This document shows positions 29,064-39,300 of a DNA stretch of 64,000 nt, piece after piece. The first letter of the stretch is position 1. Each line of letters begins with the position of its first letter. Source of the stretch: CAVWDI01 sp963793095 (lineage in GTDB: Bacteria > Chloroflexota > Anaerolineae > Anaerolineales > UBA4823); the NCBI GenBank assembly GCA_963793095.1, contig CAWBYY010000002.1, positions 62,001 to 126,000 of the forward strand. Direction: 5' to 3'. A program made the translations under genes and the position numbers. The notes beneath the pieces are model-generated. The model searched no databases. It was given only the letters and a program-made list of their open reading frames with translations, and was not told the DNA's origin.

Positions 29064-31562
29064 ATGGCAGGTATGGAAAGATTTACACAACGGGCACGCA
29101 GGGTGCTCAGCCTTGCACACCAGGAGGCTGAACGACTGCGGCATCTTCATATTGGTACCGAACATTTATTGTTGGGCCTCATCCGGGAAGAAGGGGGCGT
29201 TGCAGGTCGTGTGCTTCGTGAACTTGGCCTGGATACCGCCCGGGTAGAAGAGATGATTGAACGCCTGACCGGGGTAGGCCAGTCACGCAGCGCTAAACTG
29301 GAGCTCTCCCCGGGCATGCAGCAGGTTTTGGAGTTGGCTGTTGAGGAAGCCCGCAAGATGGGACACCACTATATCGGCACAGAGCACCTGCTGCTGGGGC
29401 TTGTTAGCTATAATGAAGGCATCGCCATCGACGTGCTCCAGAAAATGGGCATCACCCCGGAGCAGATCAGGCGCCAGACCCGCCGGGTACTCCAGGAGAG
29501 CAGCACTTCCCGACGCGCCGGAAGCCGTGAGAGCAAGCCAGCCCAGGCTGAAAAAAGCAAGGGCAAGACTCCCATGGTCGACCAGCTCGCGACCGATCTG
29601 ACCGGTCTGGCGGAGGAAGGAAAACTGGATCCGGTAATCGGGCGCGTGATGGAGATTGAGCGGGTTATCCAGATACTTGCCCGTCGCACAAAGAATAACC
29701 CCGCCCTGATAGGGGAGCCGGGCGTTGGCAAGACCGCCATTGTTGAAGGGCTTGCCCAGCGCATCCTCGAAGGCGATGTCCCGGCGCTGCTGCTGGATAA
29801 GCGCGTCCTGCAGCTTGATGTGGGCTCGCTGGTTGCCGGGACCATGTACCGCGGCCAGTTCGAAGAGCGCCTCAAGCGTGTGATTGATGAATTGAAGGCC
29901 TCCGGGGCGATTTTGTTTATTGACGAAGTTCACATGCTGGTCGGAGCAGGCGCAGCCGGCTCATCTGTGGACGCTGCCAATATCCTCAAGCCCGCCCTTT
30001 CGCGCGGCGAACTGCAGGTCATCGGAGCGACAACAGTCGACGAATACCGCAAGCATATCGAGAGCGACGCCGCCCTGGAACGGCGTTTCCAGCCCGTAAT
30101 GGTGGAAGAGCCCAGCGTTTTGGAGACAATCGACATTTTGATCGGTGTGCGCAGCGCTTATGAAGACCATCACCGCCTTTCTATTTCAGATGAAGCCATC
30201 GATGCCGCTGCCCACCTGTCATCCCGTTATGTCTCCGACCGGTTTCTGCCCGACAAAGCCATCGACCTGATTGACGAATCGTCTTCAAGGGTGCGCATGT
30301 ACAAGTCTCCAGCCGCCAAACAGGCCAAAGAATTGATGACTGAGCTGAGAGAAGTGCGCAAAAACCAGACCACCGCAGCGGAAGAAGGGCGCATGGATGA
30401 CGCCCAGGATTATCTTGACCGCCAGGAAGAGATCGAACAGAAACTCGAAAATTTGCGCTCTGGCTGGGACCGGGCCTCCAGCCCGGTGGTCACCGCCGAT
30501 GATATCGCCGAAGTCGTTTCGATGTGGACCGGGGTGCCTGTAATGCAGATTGCCCAGGAAGAATCGCAGCGGCTGCTAGAAATGGAAGACGAATTGCGAA
30601 AACATATTATCGGTCAGGAAGAGGCCATCGAAGCGATTTCCAAAGCGGTCCGGCGCGCCCGGGCTGGTTTGAAAGATCCCCGCCGACCGATTGGTTCCTT
30701 CATATTTCTGGGCCCGACCGGCGTGGGCAAGACCGAGCTGACCAAAGCCCTGGCTGGCTTCATGTTCGGGAGCGAGGACGCCCTAATTCAGCTTGATATG
30801 TCTGAATTTATGGAACGCCATACAGTCAGCCGCCTGGTTGGCGCGCCACCCGGGTATGTGGGGTACGAAGAGGCCGGCCAGTTAACCGAGGCCATCCGCC
30901 GCAGACCTTACTCGATTGTGGTCTTTGATGAAGTAGAGAAGGCCCACCCGGAAGCCCACAATATGCTGCTCCAGATCATGGAGGAAGGCCACCTGTCCGA
31001 CGCGAAGGGCCGCAAGGTGGATTTCCGCAATGCGATCATCGTCATGACCTCCAACATCGGGGCGGATGTGATCCGCCGCCAGACCTCGCTCGGGTTTTCG
31101 CTCAAACAGGACGAAAAACTGGAAGAGGAGCAGGCTTACGACGAAATGCGTAAAAAATTGATGGATTCGCTCAAGCGTGTTTTCCGGCCGGAGTTCATCA
31201 ACCGGGTTGATAATGTGATTGTCTTCCGGGCGTTGAACATGCAGGATATCACCCAGATTGTGGTACTGGAACTGGACAAAGTCTCCCGGCGCATGCAGGA
31301 GTACGAGATCGAGCTCACCGCAACCCCGGCAGCCCTGGAAAAATTAGCGGAACTGGGGTTTGACCCCGAGATGGGCGCCCGACCGCTGCGCAGGGTAATC
31401 CAGCAGAAGATCGAAGACAAACTTTCCGACCAGTTGCTGGCTGGCGAGTTTGAGGGCTGTACCAGGATTGTGGTTGAAGTCGAGGATGAAGACATCGTTC
31501 TGCACCGTGCTGATCCGGATGAAATCCAGGAGACCGAAAGCGAGGTCGTCCCTGCCGGGTGA
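29064..31562 (+). CDS. clpC: ATP-dependent Clp protease ATPase subunit ClpC
   Basis: An 832-residue AAA+ unfoldase that feeds proteins to ClpP. Two Clp_N repeats occupy residues 1-145 (HIGTEHLLLGLIREEGGVAG, then HYIGTEHLLLGLVSYNEG). The first AAA+ domain has Walker A GEPGVGKT at about 216-223. A UVR-like coiled coil follows (about 430-465, with KNQTTAAEEGRMDDAQDYLD), and the second AAA+ domain has GPTGVGKT at about 550-557. The UVR segment separates ClpC from ClpA and ClpB. The length is normal. No clpP, ctsR or mcsAB gene is adjacent. A terminator follows, so it is probably transcribed alone. Confidence 0.95.
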   Translation: MAGMERFTQRARRVLSLAHQEAERLRHLHIGTEHLLLGLIREEGGVAGRVLRELGLDTARVEEMIERLTGVGQSRSAKLELSPGMQQVLELAVEEARKMGHHYIGTEHLLLGLVSYNEGIAIDVLQKMGITPEQIRRQTRRVLQESSTSRRAGSRESKPAQAEKSKGKTPMVDQLATDLTGLAEEGKLDPVIGRVMEIERVIQILARRTKNNPALIGEPGVGKTAIVEGLAQRILEGDVPALLLDKRVLQLDVGSLVAGTMYRGQFEERLKRVIDELKASGAILFIDEVHMLVGAGAAGSSVDAANILKPALSRGELQVIGATTVDEYRKHIESDAALERRFQPVMVEEPSVLETIDILIGVRSAYEDHHRLSISDEAIDAAAHLSSRYVSDRFLPDKAIDLIDESSSRVRMYKSPAAKQAKELMTELREVRKNQTTAAEEGRMDDAQDYLDRQEEIEQKLENLRSGWDRASSPVVTADDIAEVVSMWTGVPVMQIAQEESQRLLEMEDELRKHIIGQEEAIEAISKAVRRARAGLKDPRRPIGSFIFLGPTGVGKTELTKALAGFMFGSEDALIQLDMSEFMERHTVSRLVGAPPGYVGYEEAGQLTEAIRRRPYSIVVFDEVEKAHPEAHNMLLQIMEEGHLSDAKGRKVDFRNAIIVMTSNIGADVIRRQTSLGFSLKQDEKLEEEQAYDEMRKKLMDSLKRVFRPEFINRVDNVIVFRALNMQDITQIVVLELDKVSRRMQEYEIELTATPAALEKLAELGFDPEMGARPLRRVIQQKIEDKLSDQLLAGEFEGCTRIVVEVEDEDIVLHRADPDEIQETESEVVPAG

Positions 31563-31604
31563 CCGCTTAAAATCTAGTTTGTATATTTAAGGAAAATGGG
31601 ATAG

Positions 31605-31636
31605 AGCCGCCCAGTACATTATGGGCGGCTTTTTTA
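31605..31636 (+). terminator. Rho-independent terminator of clpC
   Basis: AGCCGCCCA (31605-31613) pairs with TGGGCGGCT (31622-31630), and the stem is followed by a run of T. Confidence 0.85.
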
Positions 31637-31685
31637 TTGGTTTGATTGTTATAATTTATTATTGTGAAGGCATTAAGGAGAGAAT

Positions 31686-32069
31686 ATGAAGACGACCGTA
31701 CTTCCAGTTTACCCCGATGCGAAATCGCCAGCTGGTGCGGACATTCGGTTCATCATGGATGGCGAATTGGCCAACATGATCCACAGTACAGTCTCTCCGT
31801 ATCAGGTAAATAAAGCTACTGTTCACGCAACAGTCACCGAATTCTGGTACATACTGGAAGGACACGGTGAAATCTGGAGAGATGATGGTGTGGAAAGCTG
31901 CATCACTTCACTGATTCCAGGTACCTCAATCGACATTCCCGTTGGAACAGCCTTTCAATACCGCAACGTATCAGATGCAGACTTGAAGTTTATCTGCATT
32001 GCTATGCCGCCCTGGCCGGGAGACTCTGAAGCTACTTATGTCAATGGAATATGGCAGCCGACGGTTTGA
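31686..32069 (+). CDS. Cupin-domain protein
   Basis: A 127-residue single-domain cupin. The first cupin motif region reads VTEFWYILEGHGEIWRDDG and the second is around PGTSIDIPVGTAFQYRNVSD. Only some of the usual metal ligands are visible; the first motif has no HxH pair, so metal binding is uncertain. AAGGAG precedes the ATG. It stands alone between clpC and a long gene-free stretch. The function is unknown. Confidence 0.7.
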   Translation: MKTTVLPVYPDAKSPAGADIRFIMDGELANMIHSTVSPYQVNKATVHATVTEFWYILEGHGEIWRDDGVESCITSLIPGTSIDIPVGTAFQYRNVSDADLKFICIAMPPWPGDSEATYVNGIWQPTV

Positions 32070-32754
32070 TACCGTCAGATTATCGTTTTTGATTATTGCT
32101 TAAATTGGGAAGTACCATTTCTGGTTGTATACCGTCTTATCCTGTTATCGGTCGGAGTGATTGTTACCCCCATTCTGAAATTGAAATTTTTCTATACCCA
32201 ATTCTGAAAAATCATTCGACTTTTCCAAAATATGTTTATAGTTCCTCCGCGTGAATTGGATTGATTAATCCTGGTGGGCATGTCGCTTCTGAAGAAGCAT
32301 TGCTACCTGTGATACAGATTCTCGTGGAAAAAATAATATAGAGCTCAAATCGAGATTTTCGAAAATTACATGTGCTTAATCATCAACGTGCTCGTTGAAA
32401 TAGATTGTGCGCACATTAACCCACTTTTGGCTTGAATTACAAAAATACTTCCCCTGTACATAACGACCATTAGGCTGAATAAGATCGTTCCCTTGTAATA
32501 CCCTTGAGTCTGAAACCTTTTTAATCGCATTTAAAATAAAATTGTAGGGCAGCTTTCTTATCCGCCACTTACATGGTCAGGTATGTAAACCTGACCTGTA
32601 GGTGATGGTTGTTCTCATTGATTTATTATTAGATACCCCTTGAATTAATGAGGTTAAAACGTAAAAACGATTGACAGACCCTAAAGTGCATGTTCTGCAA
32701 GTTTGAAATTGATCCTGGGTATTGCCTAATGCCCCCTTGAATTATAATAACAGC
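32070..32754. other. Gene-free stretch upstream of radA
   Basis: About 685 bases of AT-rich DNA without a coding pattern in any frame. It has a short direct repeat, ATTCTGAAA, near 32171 and 32201, but no terminal inverted repeats or transposase fragment. I see no structured RNA. The radA promoter must lie near its end. Confidence 0.4.
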
Positions 32755-34176
32755 ATGCCAAAAACCCGTTCTCAATATGTCTGCCAGCAGTGCGGGCGGG
32801 TAAGCCCGCGCCAGATGGGGCGCTGCCCGGGGTGCGGCGAGTGGAACAGCATGGTCGAGGAGGTCGTCGCCAGCCCGGGTTCGCCATCCAAAATCCACGC
32901 CGGCCGTGCTCTAGGACCGCTGTCTTCACCGCGCCGGATTACCGAAATCGGCGGAGAGTTGGACGAGCGGCTCCCGGTGAGTATCGCCGAATTCTCCCGG
33001 GTTCTGGGCGGCGGGGTTGTCCCGGGTTCGGTTGTCCTGGTCGGGGGCGACCCCGGGATCGGCAAGTCAACCCTCCTGCTCCAGGTCAGTATGGACCTTG
33101 CCCGGGATGGGCCGGTCCTGTATGTCTCGGGCGAGGAGAGCGAGCGCCAGATTAAAATCCGCGCCCAGCGCCTGGTTGGCCACTCTAATGGCGGTGGTGA
33201 CCGGGGAATGCCGGCGAAGCCTTCTTTACCGGATGACCTGTACCTGGTCACCGAGACCAGCCTGCCGCTCATCCTTGAGCATGTTTACGCTCTGAAACCC
33301 GGGGTGCTAGTGGTCGATTCAATCCAGACCGCCTACCTGCCGGAGCTCGAATCCGCCTCCGGATCGGTCACCCAGGTGCGCGAGACCGCTTCCCGCCTGC
33401 GGGAACTGGCAAAATCGTCCGGTTTGGCGGTGTTCTTAATAGGGCATGTCACCAAGGAGGGCGCGATCGCCGGCCCAAAAGTCCTGGAGCACATTGTGGA
33501 CACGGTTCTCTACCTGGAAGGCGACCGCTACCAGTCCTACCGCTTGTTACGTTCGGTCAAGAACCGCTTCGGGGCAACCTCCGAGGTCGGGGTGTTTGAA
33601 ATGCGCCAGGGCGGCATGCTGGAGGTCAGCAACCCTTCCGAGGCTTTCCTGGCTGAAAGGGTCGTCGACGCGCCTGGATCGGCGATCGCAGTCACAATGG
33701 AAGGCACCCGCCCACTGCTGGTGGAGGTCCAGGGCTTGACCAGCCCGACTTCGTTTGGCAACCCGCGCCGCACAACCAACGGGCTGGATTTTAACCGCTT
33801 GCTGCTCATCACGGCGGTGCTGACCCGCCGGATCGGACTCCGTCTTCATGACCAGGACGTTTTTGTAAATGTGGTCGGCGGGCTGGCGGTGAACGAACCT
33901 GCCGCTGACCTGGCGGTCGCGGCTGCAATCGCCTCATCGGTCCACAACGTTCCGGTCCGGGCGGAAGCAGTCCTGGTGGGAGAGGTGGGCCTGTCCGGTG
34001 AACTGCGGGCTGTTCGCCAGACCTCCGCCCGGCTGCAGGAGGCTGCCCGGCTTGGTTTTAAAATGGCAGTAGTGCCCCGCCGGGCCCGAAAAGGCGAGCC
34101 CTGGCCGGAGGGGATCGAAATTAGGCAGGCCCGCTCGCTCGCCCAGGCACTGCAGGAAGCCCTGCTGCCGGAATAA
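32755..34176 (+). CDS. radA: DNA repair protein RadA
   Basis: A 473-residue RecA-like ATPase for branch migration and processing of recombination intermediates. The N-terminal zinc finger has Cys10, Cys13, Cys24 and Cys27 (YVCQQCGRVSPRQMGRCPGC). Walker A GDPGIGKST is at about 98-106 and the RadA-specific KNRFG motif at about 268-272. The C-terminal Lon-like domain includes EPAADLAVAAAIASS and GEVGLSGELRAV. All key elements are present at normal length. The start at 32755 gives the standard MPKTRSQYVCQQCG beginning. Confidence 0.95.
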   Translation: MPKTRSQYVCQQCGRVSPRQMGRCPGCGEWNSMVEEVVASPGSPSKIHAGRALGPLSSPRRITEIGGELDERLPVSIAEFSRVLGGGVVPGSVVLVGGDPGIGKSTLLLQVSMDLARDGPVLYVSGEESERQIKIRAQRLVGHSNGGGDRGMPAKPSLPDDLYLVTETSLPLILEHVYALKPGVLVVDSIQTAYLPELESASGSVTQVRETASRLRELAKSSGLAVFLIGHVTKEGAIAGPKVLEHIVDTVLYLEGDRYQSYRLLRSVKNRFGATSEVGVFEMRQGGMLEVSNPSEAFLAERVVDAPGSAIAVTMEGTRPLLVEVQGLTSPTSFGNPRRTTNGLDFNRLLLITAVLTRRIGLRLHDQDVFVNVVGGLAVNEPAADLAVAAAIASSVHNVPVRAEAVLVGEVGLSGELRAVRQTSARLQEAARLGFKMAVVPRRARKGEPWPEGIEIRQARSLAQALQEALLPE

Positions 34177-34202
34177 GCCCTTAACCCCAATCGTTTGCAA
34201 CC

Positions 34203-35162
34203 ATGCCCGCTACACATAAGCATCCCCTGTTTTATATCGGCTCTGTACCTGTCTATGGCGACCTGGTCCTGGCGCCCATGGAGGGATTTTCCGACGTGCC
34301 TTTTCGCTCTATATGCAGGGAAATGGGATCCGCGCTGAGCTACACCTCCTTCATAAACGCCATCGACGTGATCAATGACGCACCTTACCTTGCAAAAAAA
34401 ACTGGGTACCTCCCCTGGGAGCGGCCGGTCGTATTCCAGTTGTTCGATAACGACCCCGACCGCCTGCTGGCAGCGGCTCTGCTGCTCCAGGAACTGGAAC
34501 CCGATATCATTGACATCAATATAGGCTGCTCCGTCAGGCGGGTTTCCGGCCGCGGGGCAGGGGCCGGTCTGCTGCGAACCCCCTTGAAAGTCGCCCGGAT
34601 CTTTAAGAAGCTCAGCGCCGCCCTGCAGGTGCCCGTAACCGCCAAGATCAGGCTGGGCTGGGACCAGGAACAGCTTAACTGCTGCCTGATCGCCCGGGTC
34701 ATCCAGGAGAACGGCGGCGCCCTGGTCGCGGTTCACGGCCGCACAAAACACCAGGGGTACGGCGGAAGGGCGGACTGGGATGCGATCGCCCTGGTCAGAT
34801 CAACCCTGACCATCCCGGTAATTGGCAACGGGGATGTGGCTTCCGTTGAAGATATCGACCGCCTGAAATCCCACACCGGCTGCCAGGCGGTAATGATCGG
34901 GCGCGCTGCGGTCGGCAATCCCTGGATATTTGCCCGCCGTGAACGTGAGACTGTTTCCCCGGCTGAGGTTGCTGATATGGCGCGCCGCCACCTGGAGCGA
35001 ATGATCGAATTTTACGGTCCCCAGCAGGGGCTCATCCTCTTCCGCAAGCATGCCAAACGCTATGCCAGGGCAGACCGGCTCTCGCCCGCTGCCCGGAGCC
35101 GGTTCCTTACCGCCGATGATCCCGATCAGATGCTGCGGGAACTTGGCGCAGTCCTGTATTAA
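34203..35162 (+). CDS. dusB: tRNA-dihydrouridine synthase
   Basis: A 319-residue flavoenzyme reducing uridines in tRNA. The TIM-barrel start LVLAPMEGFSDVPFRSICRE, the catalytic Cys in DINIGCSVRRVSGRGAGAGL (residue about 109), the VTAKIRLGWD strand, and the FMN phosphate site IPVIGNGDV are all present. GRTKHQGYGGRADW contains the usual histidine. The usual NxGCP is NIGCS here, a minor change. It follows radA by 26 bases and may be co-transcribed. The precise subfamily (DusB or another) is my best guess. Confidence 0.85.
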   Translation: MPATHKHPLFYIGSVPVYGDLVLAPMEGFSDVPFRSICREMGSALSYTSFINAIDVINDAPYLAKKTGYLPWERPVVFQLFDNDPDRLLAAALLLQELEPDIIDINIGCSVRRVSGRGAGAGLLRTPLKVARIFKKLSAALQVPVTAKIRLGWDQEQLNCCLIARVIQENGGALVAVHGRTKHQGYGGRADWDAIALVRSTLTIPVIGNGDVASVEDIDRLKSHTGCQAVMIGRAAVGNPWIFARRERETVSPAEVADMARRHLERMIEFYGPQQGLILFRKHAKRYARADRLSPAARSRFLTADDPDQMLRELGAVLY

Positions 35163-35268
35163 TATCACCTGCCGAAACTTATGCTAAAATGGATTTGTAT
35201 GTGCGTAAGCGCTGGATTGATTGTCCTTTTTAGGAAATAAATCGATTAAGTCGTGAACCAGGAGGGGT

Positions 35269-36366
35269 TTGATGGGCATACAAAGAAGACCACAGGTATT
35301 CTTTCTGATTGTTTTTTGTTTAATCCTGGCTGCCTGCGCGGGCGAAGCGCCCCCGGGAGTCGTGTCTGCCTGGATTGATGTGCCGCTGGATGGGCTCACT
35401 CTGCCTCTGGACCAGGCTGTGAATATCGAAGGCCATGCCGATGCTCCATCCGGGGTTGCGCGGGTTGAGATCTGGGTCAACGGGGAACTGGCTGCCCGGA
35501 TTGATTCACCCCAGACAGTTGCGGATCTGGCAAGGTTTCAAACTGATTGGATGCCGCCCGGAGCGGGCGAGTACCGTATTCAGGCGATCGCGGTGGCCGG
35601 GGATGGAGCCACCAGCCAGCCTTTTACCCGCCGGATTTCTATATCTGCTGATACCCTGTCAGTTTTACCCAGCCCGACCCCCGTCGAGAGCACCCCGACC
35701 GTGACCGGCACAACCACTGCCACCGTCACGCCAACGGTAACTCCTTCCCCAACCCTTCCGCCTGATGTTGAGATTGATTTCTGGGCTGAGCCGCCCCAGA
35801 TACAGGCCGGCGCCTGCTCCAACCTGCGCTGGAACGTTGAAAACGCGCTGGCGGTCCGCCTGGGAAGCACAGATGTGTCGCTTGACGGCTCATACCAGGC
35901 CTGCCTGTGCGAAGATGAGGCATATACATTGACCGTAACCCGGATGGACGGGAGCGAACTGCAGCGGGTGCTTACGGTTGTAGTGAGCGGTTCCTGCGAA
36001 ACACCGACCCCGACCGCGACGGAAGATATCAGCCCGCCCGCCGACAATACCCCGCCGCCGGCCCCCTCGCCGTACCTGCCTCCCAATGGCGGTTCTGTCG
36101 GCTGCAGCACGCTGGCAGCTGTGGCCTGGAACCAGGTGACCGACCCCAGTGGGATCGCGGAATACCAGGTCCAGGTTGAACTTGTTCTGGGCGGTGGCAA
36201 GACCCAACCGCATCCAGATAGCCCCTGGATCGGATTGACCGCTACAGGGTTAAAGGTGCCCGTACAGTGCGGCGGGGTTTACCGCTGGCGGGTGCGGGCG
36301 GTGGACGGCGCTGGAAATGCTGGTCAGTGGTCGAACTGGTTTGAGTTCGGCGTGGATTTAGGATAA
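35269..36366 (+). CDS. Lipoprotein with Ig-like domains, paralogue of the gene at 5642
   Basis: A 365-residue lipoprotein whose signal peptide ends LAACAGE (lipobox LAAC, residues about 20-23). Its first Ig-like domain (SAWIDVPLDGLTLPLDQAV through GEYRIQAIAVAGDG) aligns closely with that of the lipoprotein at 5642-6796 (QAWIDYPPNNAYLPEEPV and GRYRIEARGVDTGG). A Thr/Pro linker with TPTVTGTTTATVTPT follows, then a second Ig-like and a fibronectin-like domain (VYRWRVRAVDGAGNAG). It has no SH3b domain, unlike its paralogue. The LysM membrane gene follows after 10 bases. Confidence 0.75.
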   Translation: MMGIQRRPQVFFLIVFCLILAACAGEAPPGVVSAWIDVPLDGLTLPLDQAVNIEGHADAPSGVARVEIWVNGELAARIDSPQTVADLARFQTDWMPPGAGEYRIQAIAVAGDGATSQPFTRRISISADTLSVLPSPTPVESTPTVTGTTTATVTPTVTPSPTLPPDVEIDFWAEPPQIQAGACSNLRWNVENALAVRLGSTDVSLDGSYQACLCEDEAYTLTVTRMDGSELQRVLTVVVSGSCETPTPTATEDISPPADNTPPPAPSPYLPPNGGSVGCSTLAAVAWNQVTDPSGIAEYQVQVELVLGGGKTQPHPDSPWIGLTATGLKVPVQCGGVYRWRVRAVDGAGNAGQWSNWFEFGVDLG

Positions 36367-36376
36367 GGAGGGCCTG

Positions 36377-39300
36377 ATGGAAAGGTCAACCAAGCTTAAA
36401 TACGGTATTGTAATCCTGCTGCTTTTAGTCCTGCTCTTTGCGATTATTGCCGCTTTCATGGCTTATTTGCTGTTCTTCACCCAGCCGGCAGCGGCTTTCG
36501 ATGGCCGCCCGCTGGTCCTGATCCACACTCCCCTCAACAATACCCAGGTGCCGCTTGGAGAGCGTGTTTTTATCCACGCCACCGCCCGGGCGGACGACGG
36601 CATCCAGCGGGTGGAATTATGGATTGACAGTAAACTGGTGGACGTAAAAGAGAGCCCCCTCAGCGCCTCCCAGAACCCGCTCGGGCTGGGGACAGGTTGG
36701 ACGCCAACCACGCTCGGGCGCCACATTGTTGTGGTCAGAGGCGTATCGGTTGATGGCCTCTCTGGACAGGCAACCATTAATATATTCGCGGTTGAGCCGG
36801 AACCTGTTCTTGAAACCCATACCGTGGGTGAAGGGGAGACTTTTGAATCGATCGCTGACGATTTTGGTATCAGTGATGAAGAACTGCACGACCTCAACCC
36901 GGACCTCGATCCCGAATCGATCGAGGAGGGCGACGACATTGATGTGCCCGGCGGGGGCGACCGCGCCCCGGAAGGTGGAGAGGATGGTGAAGAGGATCTA
37001 ATTCCTGATGGTGGAGAGGGGGATGACGAAATCCCGGATGGGGACGGGGACGCAGGTGAACCTCCCGACCCGCACCCGGAGGATACCTCTGAGCCTGAGG
37101 ATTTATCCGGCCTGATTGACATTGTTGAAGACGAGGATGCAGTCCAGTTGATGGTTGAATTGCTGGCGCTGCAGACTGATTCCGCTTACGAGGGCGCCCA
37201 TTGTTACGCGGCTTTTGGTGGGGGGACCCACCAGCGATACCCGCAGGAAGGTTCTTTCGCCACCCTTACTGGAGTATCCTGGGAGGTCGCCTCGATATTA
37301 TCCGGCCCGGCTGCCCTCTACTTTGGTTGGCCCCCCGACCAGCACTTTGAGATTGATATTAACTGTGTCGGCATCACTGGCGGGGGTACCGAATCGGTCG
37401 ATCTGGGGAACCTGTATATCACAGTTATGCCAATTGCCTGGGACGGCGTGACCCGCCGGGCGGTTAGCTCTGGCGAGGAGGGCAATTTTACACTTGATTA
37501 CCGGGTATCATACGCGTTCAGCGAAGCGGATGGCGATAAAGAGATCGATCCCAACATGGCCAGCCCGACCAATTTACGGCTTATATATCCCAGTGCGGCA
37601 GCGGGTGGATTGGCCTGGGATTACACTCCCAACCCGGAAGAACCTCCCATAACCGGTTTTATCATCTACATGAACGGCAACCTGATGTGGACTGTTGGGG
37701 CGGATCAGACCCAGACCGGTTTGCCTAGCGAATGGATGCGGCCTGCCTGCGGGGTAAACTACTCCTTTGAGGTGAGCGCCTACCGGAACGAACTCCCTGA
37801 AGGCCCCGAATCTTACCCCTCCGACCCTCCGGTTTTGATCGGGGGGCCTGAGCCTGGCGATCCAGACTGCGATAAGATAATTTGGGTCAGTTTTGATACA
37901 CTTACCACTTACGACCTGGGTGAGGATGGAGATACCGACCCCGGTGACATGGGACCGGTGTACGGCGACTTTTATGCCGGCGATCAGAACCTGCACTTCG
38001 ACGGCCGCTGTGAGCGCGGCTCGATCTGCAGCGAGACATCCTTTAACCATAACTCCGAGTATGATATTGAGACTATCCTGTCATACACTGCAGGTCTTTC
38101 CTCCGTGGTTGAAGTGGCTGTACCTGAAGGGGAAGGCCTTGAGATTGGGTATGATCTGACCGATGATGATACGGATAACCCTGATGACCCGATCTGCGAT
38201 GGTGGCATGACCATTTCTCAATATGAACTTGATGAACCAAATGAATATGGGATTGAGTCAGACAACCGCCGCTGTAGCGTTAAAATCCGTACTTGGCTCT
38301 CCCCGGAAAGCCGGGTTGGCGAGCCTGGTGGAGCGCCTCCGCTTCCCTGGCTGGTGGTGGAAGATGTCTACCTCAATCCAGGTGATTCTATTCCGAGGAT
38401 CGATATCCGCAATGACGGTGACGGCACCTGGCAGTTCCAGAATATTACCATCGAGGCGACCAGCCGGGGCGGCGAACCGTACGGCCAGTTTACCTTTCCG
38501 GGCAGGATGATTGTTCCTGGGGAAACCACCACTTATTATGACGAGAGTCTGGCTCCGTCCCCGCCGCTTGACCTGTGCGTGCTGCTGGATCCCAACGACG
38601 AGGTGCTAGAAAGGGGTGAGTTCACCGGAGCACTTGTGCACCATCCATTCTGCCCGGAACTGCCTGATTTGAGGATAATCGACGCTTTTTATGATGAGGG
38701 TTTTAACCAGCTCTTTGTGACGGTTGAGAATACATCTGATACACCGCTTGAGAGCCGTGAGGTAGAGATGTTTATGGTGATGAACGACGGCATGGGTCTG
38801 CGGCCGGCAGCCTGGCCGGATGTTTCCATCCCGCCCTGGGGGACCACGGATTTCGTTTGGACGGAAACGTACATCACCCCGGAAATCCGCCAGAGCATGT
38901 TGACCGGCTATACCCTTGAAGTCGATCCCCGAAACCAGGTCGCGGAGGAAGACGATGGAAACAACACTTACTCAGTACCGGCCGGGCAGGAAGTTCAAAT
39001 TGCATGGTTGTCCTATTTCCCGCCTGTTGCCGTAGAGAACCGCCGCCACCGCTCAAGAGCCCATATCACGGTGGATGTCGCCGGAGCGCGTAGTACCCGG
39101 CGCGTTCTGGATAAATGGACACCCGAACTGGATTTCCGGCCTGATTTTCTGGAAGATTCTGATGGCTGGGTGCTGCTTATTGACGATTATAATGATTTCA
39201 CATCGGCGCCGTTCGAACTGGCCGGGGATGAGGTGTTATTGGTGAATATCCGCCCTGAATTCAAGCTGGGTACCCGCAGCATGGACATCGGACAGGTGGG

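Noticed and set aside
32070..32754. Insertion sequence remnant in the long gene-free region
   Set aside because: Only a short direct repeat is visible; no terminal inverted repeats, target duplication or transposase fragment was found.
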